Notes: a model not told the origin generated them from the sequence alone. A stretch of 64,000 nucleotides of DNA from Goekera deserti (GCF_010685995.1 NZ_JAAGWK010000030.1:1-64000); one strand, 5' to 3'; shown: positions 1 through 8,985, counted from the stretch's first letter. Translations and numbers: made by a program.

Positions 1-770
1 TCCACCGCCGCCCGGCACGCCGCCGCCACCGGCGCCGGCAACCGCGCCGCGAACTCCGCCATCCCATCGGCAGCCCGACGCACCACCACATCGGCGTTGC
101 GCGCCGCCGCAGCCCGACGCCGATCCGCCGCCTTGGCATCCAGACGCAGTAGCTCCCGCATGGCAAGGGCCCGCAGCCCGCTCACCGACAACCCCGCCGC
201 CCTCGGCAACACCGCCGCCTCCACCGCAGCCACCACCCCCGCAGCGGACTCCCGAGCAGGCTCCGCCAACACCCCCACCAGCGCCCGCGCCCGCGACCAG
301 TCCAGCTCCCCATCAGCCAGCGCAGCCCACGTCGCCGGCAACTCCCGCAGCAACACCCGCGCCTGCTCGGTGAGCACCGTGGCCGCCGTCCGCGACGTGT
401 TCAACACCAACGCCAGCTCATCGGCGAAGAACTCACTCACCCCCGCCACCACCGCGTCCTGCACCCACCCCTCAGCGGCGGCACCCGGCTCACCGGGCTG
501 CCTGTCCCACACCACCGGCCGGTCAGCGGCCAGGGAGTCCACCAACTGCACCTTGTAGGCGGCCAGCTGGGCCTCGATCACCGCCACCCGACGCAACTCG
601 TGCGACTTCTCCTCCGCAGACCACGCATCGACACCCAGCAGCTCACCCAACCGCGCCGGACGACGAGTCACCCCCTCCGGCAACTCCACCGAACAGTCCG
701 GCGCAGCAGGGGCCGGGACAGCGCGGATCGACACCGCCACCCCGAACCCACCGCCGTCCTCCACGACCAC
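1..770 (-). CDS. DUF222 / HNH-endonuclease-family protein, 5' part only
   Basis: The minus strand is open from about 785 to the left edge and gives roughly 257 residues, including an ELRRVAVIEAQLAAYKVQ helix and long alanine/arginine-rich helices (LVGVLAEPARESAAGVV, GLSVSGLRALAMREL). This is the N-terminal DUF222 (13E12-repeat) region of the actinobacterial family that normally ends in an HNH nuclease domain. That domain would lie beyond the left edge, so the nuclease part is inferred. A TGA lies about 30 bases upstream in frame. GTG at 770 and GTG at 764 are both possible starts and the Shine-Dalgarno is poor, so the start is uncertain. The native role of these many-copy proteins is unknown; mobile or selfish origins are often suspected. 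Confidence 0.75.
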   Translation of the reverse strand, partial: MVVEDGGGFGVAVSIRAVPAPAAPDCSVELPEGVTRRPARLGELLGVDAWSAEEKSHELRRVAVIEAQLAAYKVQLVDSLAADRPVVWDRQPGEPGAAAEGWVQDAVVAGVSEFFADELALVLNTSRTAATVLTEQARVLLRELPATWAALADGELDWSRARALVGVLAEPARESAAGVVAAVEAAVLPRAAGLSVSGLRALAMRELLRLDAKAADRRRAAAARNADVVVRRAADGMAEFAARLPAPVAAACRAAV

Positions 771-1338
771 GAACCTACGGAGGGGGTACGACAGAAACCG
801 GCCCGATCACGCAGCTGATCAGGACTTTCTCGGACGATTTTCTGCTCGCGAGCATCGAGTCCGAGCCAGTCGAGCCGAAACGAGCTGAGGGAAGTCGAGC
901 AGAACCGGGCTGAGCCCTTCGAAGCCGAGCCGCACCGACCGACACCGAGCCGAGCTGAGCCGATCGGTGCCGCGCCTACCGGTGCCGAGCCGAGTCGCCC
1001 GTGGCCGGGCCGACCAGAGCCGGGCCGGGCCGGGCCGGGCCGACCTGTGTTCGCCAGGTCCGAGCCGGGCCGACCGAAGCTGCGGCGAGCCGACCAGGAC
1101 CCAACTCATCAGAGATGGATCACCATCGCCGACAGACCAGAGCCGACCACGGGAGGCGACCCGCCCCCACCAGGAGCGAACCCGGCCCACCAGAAACGAG
1201 CCACCGTGGGCCGACCACGACCGCCCCACGCACGAGCCTCCGCACCCGGACGCCGTCCGGCGGAGACGGCTCCGGGTCCGCCCACGGACGGCACCGCCCC
1301 GTTGACCGCTCCCCCGCCACCGGACAGGCTCCGCAGCC
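771..1338. repeat. Gene-free stretch with degenerate GAGCC/GGGCC repeat
   Basis: No convincing gene. From about 833 to 1080 the plus strand is a degenerate run of GAGCC, CGAGC and GGGCC words, with a run of GGGCC units near 1021-1043. Every reading frame gives low-complexity peptides such as repeated SARPGPARL, which is why long open frames occur on both strands. About 1080-1338 looks like ordinary intergenic DNA. The array has no fixed unit or spacers and is not a CRISPR. Confidence 0.5.
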
Positions 1339-1941
1339 ATGTGGACCACCCACCACCCCGGCTCGGACGACGACCACGACGCTTTCCTGCGGCGCATGCA
1401 GGCACCGGAGAACGAGGTGCCGGTCGTCGTCCCGCTGACCCTGGTGATGGCCCGCAGAGACGACGTCGCCGTGGTGCTCACGCCGTGGCTGGTCTACAGC
1501 ACCGGCGTCCGCGTGACGCTGGTCGTCCGCACCCGGGAGAGCGGCACGGACCTCAACGACCTGTTCTGGCACTCGGCCGGCACCAGCAGCGCGGACGGCT
1601 TCCGGCTGGGCGTCGAGTTCGCCGACGGCCGCTGGACGGCCAGCACGGGCGGCCCGCCCGGCGGCGAGGTGGTGCTGAACACCGCCGGCGGCAGCGGTGG
1701 GGACCGGTCGGTCGAGCAGGACTGGTGGCTGTACCCGGTCCCGCCGCCCGGGCCGCTCACGGTGGCGATCCGCTGCGGCGCGGCGGGCATCGACGAGACC
1801 GTGGTGACCGTCGACGCCACCCCGCTGGCCACGGCAGCCGCCGCCGTCGAGGAGCTGTGGCCGTGGACGCCACCGACGCCACCGGACCAGCGAGCACCAG
1901 AGCCGCCCACCCTGCCGGCAGACAGCTGGTTCGCCCGCTGA
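1339..1941 (+). CDS. Hypothetical protein, 200 aa
   Basis: A 200-residue soluble protein that I do not recognise by family. The middle (VPLTLVMARRDDVAVVLTPWLVYSTGVRVTLVVR) alternates hydrophobic residues like a beta-rich fold. Acidic and glycine-rich loops follow, and a Pro-rich C-terminus ends DSWFAR. No signal peptide or membrane segment is visible. Third positions are strongly G/C in this frame and the N-terminal half has amino-acid composition typical of real proteins. The ATG at 1339 has only a weak Shine-Dalgarno, so the start is uncertain. It stands alone between the repeat-rich stretch and a leftward membrane-peptide gene. Confidence 0.6.
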   Translation: MWTTHHPGSDDDHDAFLRRMQAPENEVPVVVPLTLVMARRDDVAVVLTPWLVYSTGVRVTLVVRTRESGTDLNDLFWHSAGTSSADGFRLGVEFADGRWTASTGGPPGGEVVLNTAGGSGGDRSVEQDWWLYPVPPPGPLTVAIRCGAAGIDETVVTVDATPLATAAAAVEELWPWTPPTPPDQRAPEPPTLPADSWFAR

Positions 1942-2003
1942 GACGACTCACGGACGACGGCCCACGGACCACGACTGACGGGCGACGGCCCGGCGACGAC
2001 GGC

Positions 2004-2291
2004 TCAGCTGCCGCTGCTGCCCCCGTCGGACCCTCCGCCGCCACCCCCGTCCGACCCGCCGCCGCCACCCCAGCCGGACCCTCCGCCGCCGTCGGACCCA
2101 CCCCAGCCGTCGGTCCGGTCACCCCGGTGGCCGGCGTCGGAGGCGCCGCCGTCGCCCGGCCACACCGGGGTCGAGGCGGAGCCGGACCAGCCGTCCCCGC
2201 CGCGCGGCCGGGCGCCGGCCGAGCGGGTGCTGCGGGCGCGCAGCACCAGCAGCACGGCCACCACGAGCAGGATGATCACGACGTACTTCAC
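2004..2291 (-). CDS. Small single-pass membrane protein with Gly/Ser-rich tail
   Basis: GTG at 2291 gives a 95-residue protein. It starts with a hydrophobic helix (KYVVIILLVVAVLLVLRAR, residues 2-20), then a basic stop-transfer segment, then a long Gly/Ser/Asp/Trp-rich tail made of near repeats of SDGGGG and GWGG. GAGG lies 8-12 bases upstream of the GTG and supports this start over longer readings into a Pro/Gly-rich region. Function is unknown. The design suggests a surface-exposed flexible tail on a membrane anchor. It is divergent from the formate/nitrite-family channel gene. Confidence 0.55.
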   Translation of the reverse strand: MKYVVIILLVVAVLLVLRARSTRSAGARPRGGDGWSGSASTPVWPGDGGASDAGHRGDRTDGWGGSDGGGGSGWGGGGGSDGGGGGGSDGGSSGS

Positions 2292-2511
2292 GCGGGGCCT
2301 CGTCTCGGCTGGGGTCCGGCCGAGCATCCCGGTTCCGCCGCCGCCGCGCCAGCGCACCCACCAGGGCACCCAGCACACCCCGGCGCCGGCGCGCCCACCA
2401 GGGCCACCCGGCACACCCCGGTACCGGCACCACCTGCCGCCGGCGCGCCGATCCGGCGGGACGGCGGCAGACTCCCTCCGGACGGGCTGGTCCGACCACG
2501 GGGAGACACCG

Positions 2512-3366
2512 ATGACCGCGCGGGAACCCCAGGAGATGGCGCAGGTCGCCGCCGAGACCGGCGCGAAGAAGGTGCACCGCAGCTGGGACCGGGTGCTGGT
2601 CAGCGCCTTCCTCGCCGGCGCCTACATCTCCTTCGGGGCACTGGTGTCCGTCACGGTCACCTCCGGCCTGGACGTCGGGACCTGGGGCACGCTGCCCACC
2701 CTGTTCACCGGCGCCGCCTTCACCCTGGGCCTGGTCCTGGTGATCGTCGCCGGCTCCGACCTGGCCACCGGCAACATGATGCTGGTGCCACTGGGCGCCA
2801 TGCGTGGCCGGCTCGGCTGGGGCGACGTCGCCCGCAACCTCACCCTCGTGCTGCTGGGCAACCTGGTCGGCGCGCTGCTGGTGGCGTACTTCCTCGCGGT
2901 GCAGACCGGCGTCATCGGCGGGCCCGGCAGCTCCGGCACGGCGCTGCTCACCCACGAGCGGCTGGCCGAGATCGCCGAGGGCAAGGCCGTCGGGCACACC
3001 GCCTGGCAGACCTTCCTGCGCGGGGTCGGCTGCAACTGGCTGGTCTGCCTGGCCGTCTGGATGTCGCTGGCCGCCAGCACCGTGTCGGGCAAGATCCTGG
3101 CGGTCTTCTTCCCGGTCATGGCCTTCGTGGCGATGGGCTTCGACCACGTCGTGGCGAACATGTTCTTCCTGCCCGCCGCGCTCTTCGCCGGCGTCACCGG
3201 GTTCGGCTGGGCCGACGTGCTGGAGAACTGGGCGCTCGCCGGGCTGGGCAACCTGGTCGGCGCCGTCGTGTTCGTGGCGACGTCCTACTGGTACCTGTTC
3301 CTGCGCGACCAGCCGGCCGAGACGCCGGGGACCGACCAGGACGAGGAACCCGCCGAGCGCGGCTGA
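2512..3366 (+). CDS. Formate/nitrite transporter (FNT) family channel
   Basis: A 284-residue polytopic membrane protein matching the FocA/NirC family in length and pattern: about six membrane helices with Gly/Ala-rich packing, the loop helix region GNMMLVPLGAM, and the family-typical GCNWLVCLAVWMSLAAST segment near residue 170. FNT pentamers move formate, nitrite, hydrosulphide or other small anions across the cytoplasmic membrane; the substrate cannot be told from sequence. ATG at 2512 follows GGGGAGA at good spacing. The longer open frame upstream is Pro/Arg-rich and is not used. It ends just before a strong hairpin shared with the convergent protease gene. A short acidic C-terminal tail (ETPGTDQDEEPAERG) is cytoplasmic by prediction. 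Confidence 0.88.
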   Translation: MTAREPQEMAQVAAETGAKKVHRSWDRVLVSAFLAGAYISFGALVSVTVTSGLDVGTWGTLPTLFTGAAFTLGLVLVIVAGSDLATGNMMLVPLGAMRGRLGWGDVARNLTLVLLGNLVGALLVAYFLAVQTGVIGGPGSSGTALLTHERLAEIAEGKAVGHTAWQTFLRGVGCNWLVCLAVWMSLAASTVSGKILAVFFPVMAFVAMGFDHVVANMFFLPAALFAGVTGFGWADVLENWALAGLGNLVGAVVFVATSYWYLFLRDQPAETPGTDQDEEPAERG

Positions 3367-3383
3367 GCACCCGCACGACGCAC

Positions 3384-3426
3384 GGCGCCCCCGCCCCGGG
3401 CCTGGTCGGCTCGGGGCGGGGGCGCC
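3384..3426. terminator. Bidirectional terminator-like hairpin
   Basis: A perfect 15-bp inverted repeat (3384-3398 with 3412-3426, arms GGCGCCCCCGCCCCG and its complement) around a 13-base loop. It sits between the convergent FNT and protease genes. There is no T-run, as is common for high-GC actinobacterial terminators. Confidence 0.75.
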
Positions 3427-3439
3427 GGGGTGCGTGCGG

Positions 3440-6223
3440 TCAGACCGCGATGCCGCTGCAGGCGCTGGCGCAGTTCTGCCGCCAGACCGCCGGAGCCGTC
3501 CTCGCGAGCACCGGTGACTTCACCAGGCGCTGGCCGTTCGGCCCGGCGAACACCGTCTGCGCCGGGGGCGCCGGGGTGCTGCCGGCGCCCGGGGCCGGCG
3601 AGCTGCCCCCCGGCACCGGGACGGCGGTGTCCGGCGCCGGCGGCGTCGGGGCAGCGGACGACGACGGTGCGCTCGTCGGCGAGGCGACCGGGGCCACGTA
3701 GGTCAGCGCGGCCGGCAGCACCGAGTACGTGACCCGGTCCGGCCCGAAGACGAAGACGTCGTAGGTGCCCGCGGCCAGGGCCGGCGTGCTGAACGTCAGC
3801 CGCGTGGTCGACTCCGTGACGACCCGGCCCGGTCCACTGGGGCCGACGCGGACGATCGCCCCCTGCGGGATGGCCGTGCCGGTGACGGTCACCGTGGTGT
3901 TGCCGGCGGTGCTGACCGTGGTCGGGCTGACCGACGTCAGCTGCCACGGCCCCTGCGGCGGGTACGTCTTGGTGTTGCTGCCGCCCGGGGCGCTGCCGGT
4001 CGAGGGCGCACCCGGCGTCGTGGTGCCCACGGCCGGGGAGCTGGTCGGCGCCGCGGTCGGTGCCGCCCCGGTCGGCGCGGCCCCCGCCGAGGAGGTCGGG
4101 GCCGCGGTGGTCGGGGCCGAGGTGGCCGTAGGCGACGACGTCGGCGCTGCCGTGGTGGCGGCCGAGGTCGGGGCCGCGGAGCTGCCCGGCGCCCGGCTGG
4201 TCGTGGGGGCCGCCGCCGTCGGCTGTGCGGCACCGCTGGTCGGAGCGGCCGCCGAGGTGGGAGCCACCGACGCGGACGGGGCCGTGGCCGGCCGCGACGA
4301 CGTGGGCGCCGCGGTGGAGCCGGTCGGGGCAGCGGACGTGGGGGCGGCGGCCGAGGAGGTGGCCGGTGCCGTCGTCCGGGGCGCGGTGGAGGTCGGGCCC
4401 GCGGCCGGGGTGGTGGGGGCACCCGGCGCCGTGGTCGGCGCGGCCGGTGACGTCGGCGCCGGCGCCGGCGCGACCTTCGGCTGCACCAGCAGCGGCGCGG
4501 CGTACCGCTTGCCGAGCGGGGTGTCGCCGAGGAACGTCTGCACGGTCAGCACGTACCGGCCGGCCTCGAGGGTCGTGGTGGGTGCGAGCACCCGCGACCC
4601 GGTGGCCGGCTGCGGGCCGAGGGCGAAGACGGCCTCGCCGGTGTCGTCGGTGGTGGCGGTGACGCCGGCCAGGGTGATCGGCTGACCGGACAGCGCCAGC
4701 ACCTCACCGGCGTACTCCATGCCCAGGCCGAGGCGCACCGAGTAGTCACCGGCCGGGCTGCTGCCCGAGGCGACGATCTGCGGCGTGACCGGGCCGGGCA
4801 CCGCCGTCATCGACGTGAAGCCGTAGGTCAGGGCGGAGGCGGAGTTGCCGAGGTTGGTCAGCGAGAGCCGCGCGCCGGTGACCGACCGCCCGGTGAACGC
4901 CGGCAGCGGGGTGGCGTCGGCGAGCAGCTGCTGGCGCAGCTGCGGCAGCGTGGCGTTCGGGTAGCGGCCCTTGTACAGCGCGAGCGCGGCGGCCACGACC
5001 GGCGCCGCCATGCTGGTGCCGCTCATGGCCACGTAGGAGCCGGCGCTGGTGCCGGTCGCGACGATGCCGCTGCCGGGGGCGAAGAGGTCGACGCCGACGG
5101 CGCCGTGGTTGGAGAAGCCGCTGACCCGGTCGGAGGCGTCGCTGGAACCCACCGTGACGACGTTCTGCTGGGTCATGCTGGCCGGGAAGAACGGGTTGGC
5201 GTCGATGTCGAGCGAGCTGTTGCCGGCCGCGGCGACCACGAAGACGCCCCGGGAGTTCGCGTAGTCGACGGCCTGGGTGAGGATCGAGGGCACCTGGCCC
5301 TGCCCGCCCCAGGACGCGTTGATCACGTCGGCGCCGTTGTCGACGGCGTACACGATCGCCGCCGACGCCGCGGACACGTCGACCGAGGAGCCGTAGCCGA
5401 CAGCCAGCGGCATGATCGTCACGTCCGGGGCGACGCCGGCCAGGCCGATGCCGTCGTCCTTGCGGGCGCCGATGATGCCGGCCACGTGGGTGCCGTGGCT
5501 GTTGCCGCCGTCGTTCACGACGTCGGCGTTGGCGCGGTAGAAGTTCCAGCCGTGGCAGTCCCCGGCGAACCCGTTGCCGTCGTTGTCGAGCGGGGAGCCG
5601 CACACCTCGCCGGGGTTGGTCCACAGCCCACCGGCGAAGTCGGCGTGCGAGGTGAACATGCCGCTGTCGGTCACGGCGACGACCAGGCCCTGCCCGGTGC
5701 CCGCCTTCCACGCGGTCGGGGCGTCCACGTCCGCGCCCACGACGGCGGCCTGGTTGAGACCGTTGGAGCCGTTGTTGGCCAGGTGGTAGCCGTAGCGCGA
5801 CCACAGCGGGTCGCTGACGGTGCCGGCGTCGAAGCTCGCCGTCTCGGACAGCCGCACCGTCGCACCGGGCACCGTGGCACCCAGCGCCTGCGGGGTCAGC
5901 CCCTGACTGGCCACCAGCGCGGAGCCGTCGAACAGCCGCTGCACGGAGTCGACGCCCGGAACGGCCGCGAGGGCCGCCAGCTGCTCGTCGGTGACCGGAC
6001 CCGCCGCGGACGTGACGACGAGGCGGGTGAGGCCGTCCCCGGCCGGGCCGAGGTCGGCCACGACCTCCACGGCGGGAGCGGCCATGGCCACGTCCACCGC
6101 GGCCGCACCGGCGAAACCGGTCGTCACCGCCGCGAGCAGGGCGACCGCCTTGCGCCGGTTGCTGCCCGCCCGGGGCACGGCGGTGCCCGTCGTCTGCTCG
6201 TCTCCGCGCCGCGTCTCGGCCAT
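3440..6223 (-). CDS. Secreted subtilisin-like (S8) serine protease with IPT/TIG domain
   Basis: A 927-residue exported protease. ATG at 6223 has a strong GGAGAGG Shine-Dalgarno. An N-terminal signal peptide (after NRRK, hydrophobic to about AMA) precedes a propeptide-like segment. The S8 catalytic triad is visible as Asp186 (TDSGM), His243 (HGTHVAG) and Ser404 (GTSMAAP), with oxyanion Asn335 (AAGNSS). Residues of about 580-745 are almost pure Ala/Pro/Thr/Ser linker, likely O-mannosylated. An IPT/TIG immunoglobulin-like domain follows at about 760-840, then a second Pro/Ser linker and a short C-terminal stretch with two cysteines. No sortase motif or membrane anchor is seen. Substrate is unknown; extracellular protein degradation is the simplest role. 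It is divergent from a DUF6308-like gene. Confidence 0.92.
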   Translation of the reverse strand: MAETRRGDEQTTGTAVPRAGSNRRKAVALLAAVTTGFAGAAAVDVAMAAPAVEVVADLGPAGDGLTRLVVTSAAGPVTDEQLAALAAVPGVDSVQRLFDGSALVASQGLTPQALGATVPGATVRLSETASFDAGTVSDPLWSRYGYHLANNGSNGLNQAAVVGADVDAPTAWKAGTGQGLVVAVTDSGMFTSHADFAGGLWTNPGEVCGSPLDNDGNGFAGDCHGWNFYRANADVVNDGGNSHGTHVAGIIGARKDDGIGLAGVAPDVTIMPLAVGYGSSVDVSAASAAIVYAVDNGADVINASWGGQGQVPSILTQAVDYANSRGVFVVAAAGNSSLDIDANPFFPASMTQQNVVTVGSSDASDRVSGFSNHGAVGVDLFAPGSGIVATGTSAGSYVAMSGTSMAAPVVAAALALYKGRYPNATLPQLRQQLLADATPLPAFTGRSVTGARLSLTNLGNSASALTYGFTSMTAVPGPVTPQIVASGSSPAGDYSVRLGLGMEYAGEVLALSGQPITLAGVTATTDDTGEAVFALGPQPATGSRVLAPTTTLEAGRYVLTVQTFLGDTPLGKRYAAPLLVQPKVAPAPAPTSPAAPTTAPGAPTTPAAGPTSTAPRTTAPATSSAAAPTSAAPTGSTAAPTSSRPATAPSASVAPTSAAAPTSGAAQPTAAAPTTSRAPGSSAAPTSAATTAAPTSSPTATSAPTTAAPTSSAGAAPTGAAPTAAPTSSPAVGTTTPGAPSTGSAPGGSNTKTYPPQGPWQLTSVSPTTVSTAGNTTVTVTGTAIPQGAIVRVGPSGPGRVVTESTTRLTFSTPALAAGTYDVFVFGPDRVTYSVLPAALTYVAPVASPTSAPSSSAAPTPPAPDTAVPVPGGSSPAPGAGSTPAPPAQTVFAGPNGQRLVKSPVLARTAPAVWRQNCASACSGIAV

Positions 6224-6317
6224 CGGGTACCTCTCCGTCGGCGCACGGCTGCTCGTCAGCCATGGCCCGGTGTGCTTCGGCAGGGTCGTGACCCGCCTGG
6301 AGCCCGCGCCCGCCGGG

Positions 6318-6335
6318 TCACCCCCGCACGGGTGA
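6318..6335. promoter_or_regulatory. TCACCC-N6-GGGTGA palindrome in divergent promoter region
   Basis: Perfect 6-bp arms (TCACCC at 6318-6323, GGGTGA at 6330-6335) lie between the divergent protease and DUF6308-like genes. Related palindromes recur at 7228-7243 and 7347-7362, which suggests a shared operator, but no dedicated regulator is adjacent. Confidence 0.35.
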
Positions 6336-6439
6336 GATGGAGCGGAGGGTGCCGTACCGGCCCCGGGTGCGGGACGATCGCAGCGGCGCGGGGCACCCCG
6401 GGCCGGCGGCACCGCTGCCGCGCGGGGACGGGGGACGTG

Positions 6440-7195
6440 GTGACCGACGCTGCTGCGCCGCCCGACCTCCGGCTGCCCAGCACCGGACCGTTCCCGCTGC
6501 ACCTGGACACCGCGCTGGCCGCGGTGCTCGGCTACGCCCGGGGACGGCGACCGCTGCGCTTCCGGCCGCCCTCGGACCCGGCCGGCACCTGGGTGTACGT
6601 GCCCGCCTTCGGCTACGAGCGCTTCGACGCGCAACCGGCCACCGACGACGTCGACGGCGACGTGCTCGTCGCCGAGGCGTTGCACGGCCGGCTGCACCCG
6701 GCCACCTGGTCGTCGGTGCGGGCGGCGCTGGACTCCGCCCGCTCCCCCGCCGAGGCCGCCGTCGCCCGGGCGGCCGACCGCGCCTTCTGGGAGCTCCCGG
6801 CCGACGAGCTGTCGGTGCTCGGCGAGCCGGGCACCGTGGGCGCCGCGCTGCGCGAGATCGGCACCCTGCCGCACCCGGAGTACGTGACCGCGGCGCTGCA
6901 CCACCGGCGGCCGCGGCTGTTCCCGCACGTGCACCGCACCACCCGGCTGCAGCTGCTGCCGCACGTGCTGGAGGGCGACAGCGGCCTGCACGCCGTGGTG
7001 CACCGCGAGCTCGTGGCCAACGAGGCAGCGTTCGCCGAGCTGGAGGCACAGGTGGCCGAGCTGCTGGGCCGCCGGCTCACCCGGCTGCGGCTGCACGACG
7101 TGCTGCTCTGGCTGAGCGGGAGCCTGCGGCTGACCCACGCGGTGGCGCTCGGCACCGACACCGACGAGTGGCGGCGGCACACCGCCGGGTCGTGA
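6440..7195 (+). CDS. DUF6308-like family protein
   Basis: A 251-residue soluble protein. The N-terminal half has YVPAFGYERFDAQPATDDVDGDVLVAEALHG-type sequence and the C-terminal half has RRPRLFPHVHRTTRLQLL followed by a Trp-containing helix (LWLSGSLRLTHAVALG). This pattern fits the actinobacterial DUF6308 family of unknown function; I assign it with moderate certainty. Two in-frame GTG codons (6437, 6440) follow GGGGGA; 6440 gives the better spacing. Long open frames continue upstream only because they are antisense to the protease gene. It is monocistronic. Confidence 0.7.
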   Translation: MTDAAAPPDLRLPSTGPFPLHLDTALAAVLGYARGRRPLRFRPPSDPAGTWVYVPAFGYERFDAQPATDDVDGDVLVAEALHGRLHPATWSSVRAALDSARSPAEAAVARAADRAFWELPADELSVLGEPGTVGAALREIGTLPHPEYVTAALHHRRPRLFPHVHRTTRLQLLPHVLEGDSGLHAVVHRELVANEAAFAELEAQVAELLGRRLTRLRLHDVLLWLSGSLRLTHAVALGTDTDEWRRHTAGS

Positions 7196-7200
7196 ACCGG

Positions 7201-7385
7201 CCTCCCGGGTCGCCTCCCACGGGAAGCGTCACCTGGAGGTGTCGCATCCGGCGGCACCCCTCGCCCCCGGTGCCGGACCCGGCGGCGGCCCGCCCCCCGG
7301 GCCGCGGTCAGCCGGTCGGCGCCGCCCCCCGGGTCGCCCGGGGAGCGTCACCCGGGGGTGACACGTCCCGCTGCACCCCACCTCG
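7201..7385. repeat. Imperfect direct repeat with embedded palindromes
   Basis: About 57 bases at 7205-7262 recur imperfectly at 7329-7385. Each copy contains a 16-bp palindrome: near-perfect at 7228-7243 and perfect at 7347-7362 (GTCACCCG then GGGGTGAC). The repeat lies in the intergenic region ahead of the hydroquinone-reductase-like gene and may be a double operator. The rest of 7196-7488 holds nothing recognisable. Confidence 0.5.
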
Positions 7386-7488
7386 GCCGCCCTCGTCGCG
7401 GGCACCCACCTCAGCTGCACGCGTGCTCGGACGGCGCCGATCCCGGGCCGGTCCGGCGGCGGCGGCCGGCATCGGTCAGGCTGGGGCG

Positions 7489-8520
7489 GTGAGCAACGAC
7501 AAGGGCTACGTCGAGCCCGGCCAGGACTTCCAGCGCGACACGAACTACATCGAGGACCGGATCACCGCCGACGGGTCCAGCGGCTGGCCGGTCGAGGTGG
7601 GCCGCTACCGGCTGGTGGTGGCCCGCGCCTGCCCGTGGGCGAACCGGGCGACGATCGTCCGCCGCCTGCTCGGGCTGGAGCACGCGTTCTCGATGGGCAT
7701 CTGCGGTCCCACGCACGACGAGCGCAGCTGGACCTTCGACCTCGACCCCGACGGCCGGGACCCGGTGCTGGGCCACGAGCGGCTGCAGGAGGCCTTCCTC
7801 GCCCGCGACCCGCAGTACCCGCGCGGCATCACGGTGCCGGCGATGGTCGACGTCCCGACCAGGGCCGTGGTCACCAACGACTTCGCGCAGATGACGCTCG
7901 ACTTCTCGACCCAGTGGACAGCGCACCACCGCGCCGGCGCCCCGGAGCTGTACCCCGAGCACCTGCGCGCGGAGATGGACGAGGTCATGCAGCGGGTGTT
8001 CACCGAGGTGAACAACGGCGTGTACCGGTGCGGGTTCGCCGGGTCGCAGCGCGCCTACGACCGGGCGTACACGCGGCTGTTCACCGCACTGGACTGGCTG
8101 GCCGAGCGGCTGGCCGACCGCCGGTTCCTGATGGGCGACACGATCACCGAGGCCGACGTGCGGCTGTTCACCACGCTGGCCCGCTTCGACGCCGTCTACC
8201 ACGGCCACTTCAAGTGCAACCGGCAGAAGCTGTCGGAGATGCCGGTGCTGTGGGCGTACGCCCGCGACCTGTTCCAGACCCCGGGCTTCGGCGACACCAT
8301 CGACTTCCCGCAGGTGAAACGGCACTACTACGTCGTGCACCGGGACGTGAACCCCACGCAGGTCGTGCCGCAGGGCCCGGACACCGCGAACTGGCTCACC
8401 CCGCACGGCCGCGAGGAGCTGGGTGGCTCCCCCTTCGGCGACGGCACGCCGCCCGGCCCGGTGGCCGACGGCGAGGAGGTGCCGGCCGAGCACGGCGCCG
8501 GCGGCTCGGTGAGCGTCTGA
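7489..8520 (+). CDS. Glutathionyl-hydroquinone reductase-like (Xi-class GST / ECM4) protein
   Basis: A 343-residue protein with the Xi-class glutathione transferase layout. The catalytic Cys48 sits in ACPWANR at the start of the thioredoxin-like domain. The family-typical stretch NDFAQMTLDFSTQW follows, then an all-helical C-terminal GST domain (MGDTITEADVRLFTTLARFD). These enzymes reductively remove a thiol from thiolated hydroquinones in the cytoplasm. Actinobacteria usually use mycothiol rather than glutathione, so the real partner may be mycothiol (inference). GTG at 7489 is chosen because the family N-terminus (residues shortly before GQDFQRDTNYI) begins here; the longer frame upstream is Arg/Pro-rich. 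It is preceded by a direct-repeat region and is monocistronic. Confidence 0.88.
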   Translation: MSNDKGYVEPGQDFQRDTNYIEDRITADGSSGWPVEVGRYRLVVARACPWANRATIVRRLLGLEHAFSMGICGPTHDERSWTFDLDPDGRDPVLGHERLQEAFLARDPQYPRGITVPAMVDVPTRAVVTNDFAQMTLDFSTQWTAHHRAGAPELYPEHLRAEMDEVMQRVFTEVNNGVYRCGFAGSQRAYDRAYTRLFTALDWLAERLADRRFLMGDTITEADVRLFTTLARFDAVYHGHFKCNRQKLSEMPVLWAYARDLFQTPGFGDTIDFPQVKRHYYVVHRDVNPTQVVPQGPDTANWLTPHGREELGGSPFGDGTPPGPVADGEEVPAEHGAGGSVSV

Positions 8521-8535
8521 ACAGCCTGCGACCGG

Positions 8536-8985
8536 TCAGACCGGGGGCAGGGTGCGGCGTGCGCCGTCGAGCAGGACGGTGACCGGTCGGTCGGGGTCGA
8601 GCCCGGCGGGCACCTCGACGACGGTCACGTGCGGGCCGAGGTCGGCCGTGCAGTCGCGCTCGCCGGGGTACAGCGGGCCCAGCGTGACGGTCAGCTGCTG
8701 CCCCTCGGCCTCGACCCGCTGCGGGCCCACCGGGCAGGACGAGCTGCCGGGGGCGGTGACCGCCAGGTAGGCGCCGCCGTCGACCCAGGCGACCTCCGGC
8801 TCGGCACCCGCACCCGGTCGCGCGGTGGACGGCCCGAGGTCCAGGTCGGCGAGCCGGTCGTCCCCGCTCTCGGCCACCGGTGGCACGCCGACGCGCTCGT
8901 CCGGCTCGGGCTGCAACGACAGCGCCCAGACGACGATGCCGCACATCGCCAGGGCCGCCGCCATGAGCAGGAGCTGCTGCTTCAC
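8536..8985 (-). CDS. Membrane-anchored hypothetical protein, third gene of MarR-MFS operon
   Basis: GTG at 8985 gives 149 residues. An N-terminal hydrophobic helix (LLLMAAALAMCGIVVWALSLQ, residues 4-24) is followed by an exported domain with two cysteines (SSSCPVGP and GERDCTADLG) that could form a disulfide. No lipobox is evident because the in-helix Cys is followed by more hydrophobic residues. The start overlaps the stop of the MFS gene by 4 bases (GTGA), so translation is probably coupled. Function is unknown. Confidence 0.7.
   Translation of the reverse strand: MKQQLLLMAAALAMCGIVVWALSLQPEPDERVGVPPVAESGDDRLADLDLGPSTARPGAGAEPEVAWVDGGAYLAVTAPGSSSCPVGPQRVEAEGQQLTVTLGPLYPGERDCTADLGPHVTVVEVPAGLDPDRPVTVLLDGARRTLPPV

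Noticed and set aside
1047-3701. 884-codon plus-strand open frame
   Set aside because: Arg/Pro/Gly-rich translation without domains; it overlaps the 1339-1941 and FNT genes in the wrong frame.
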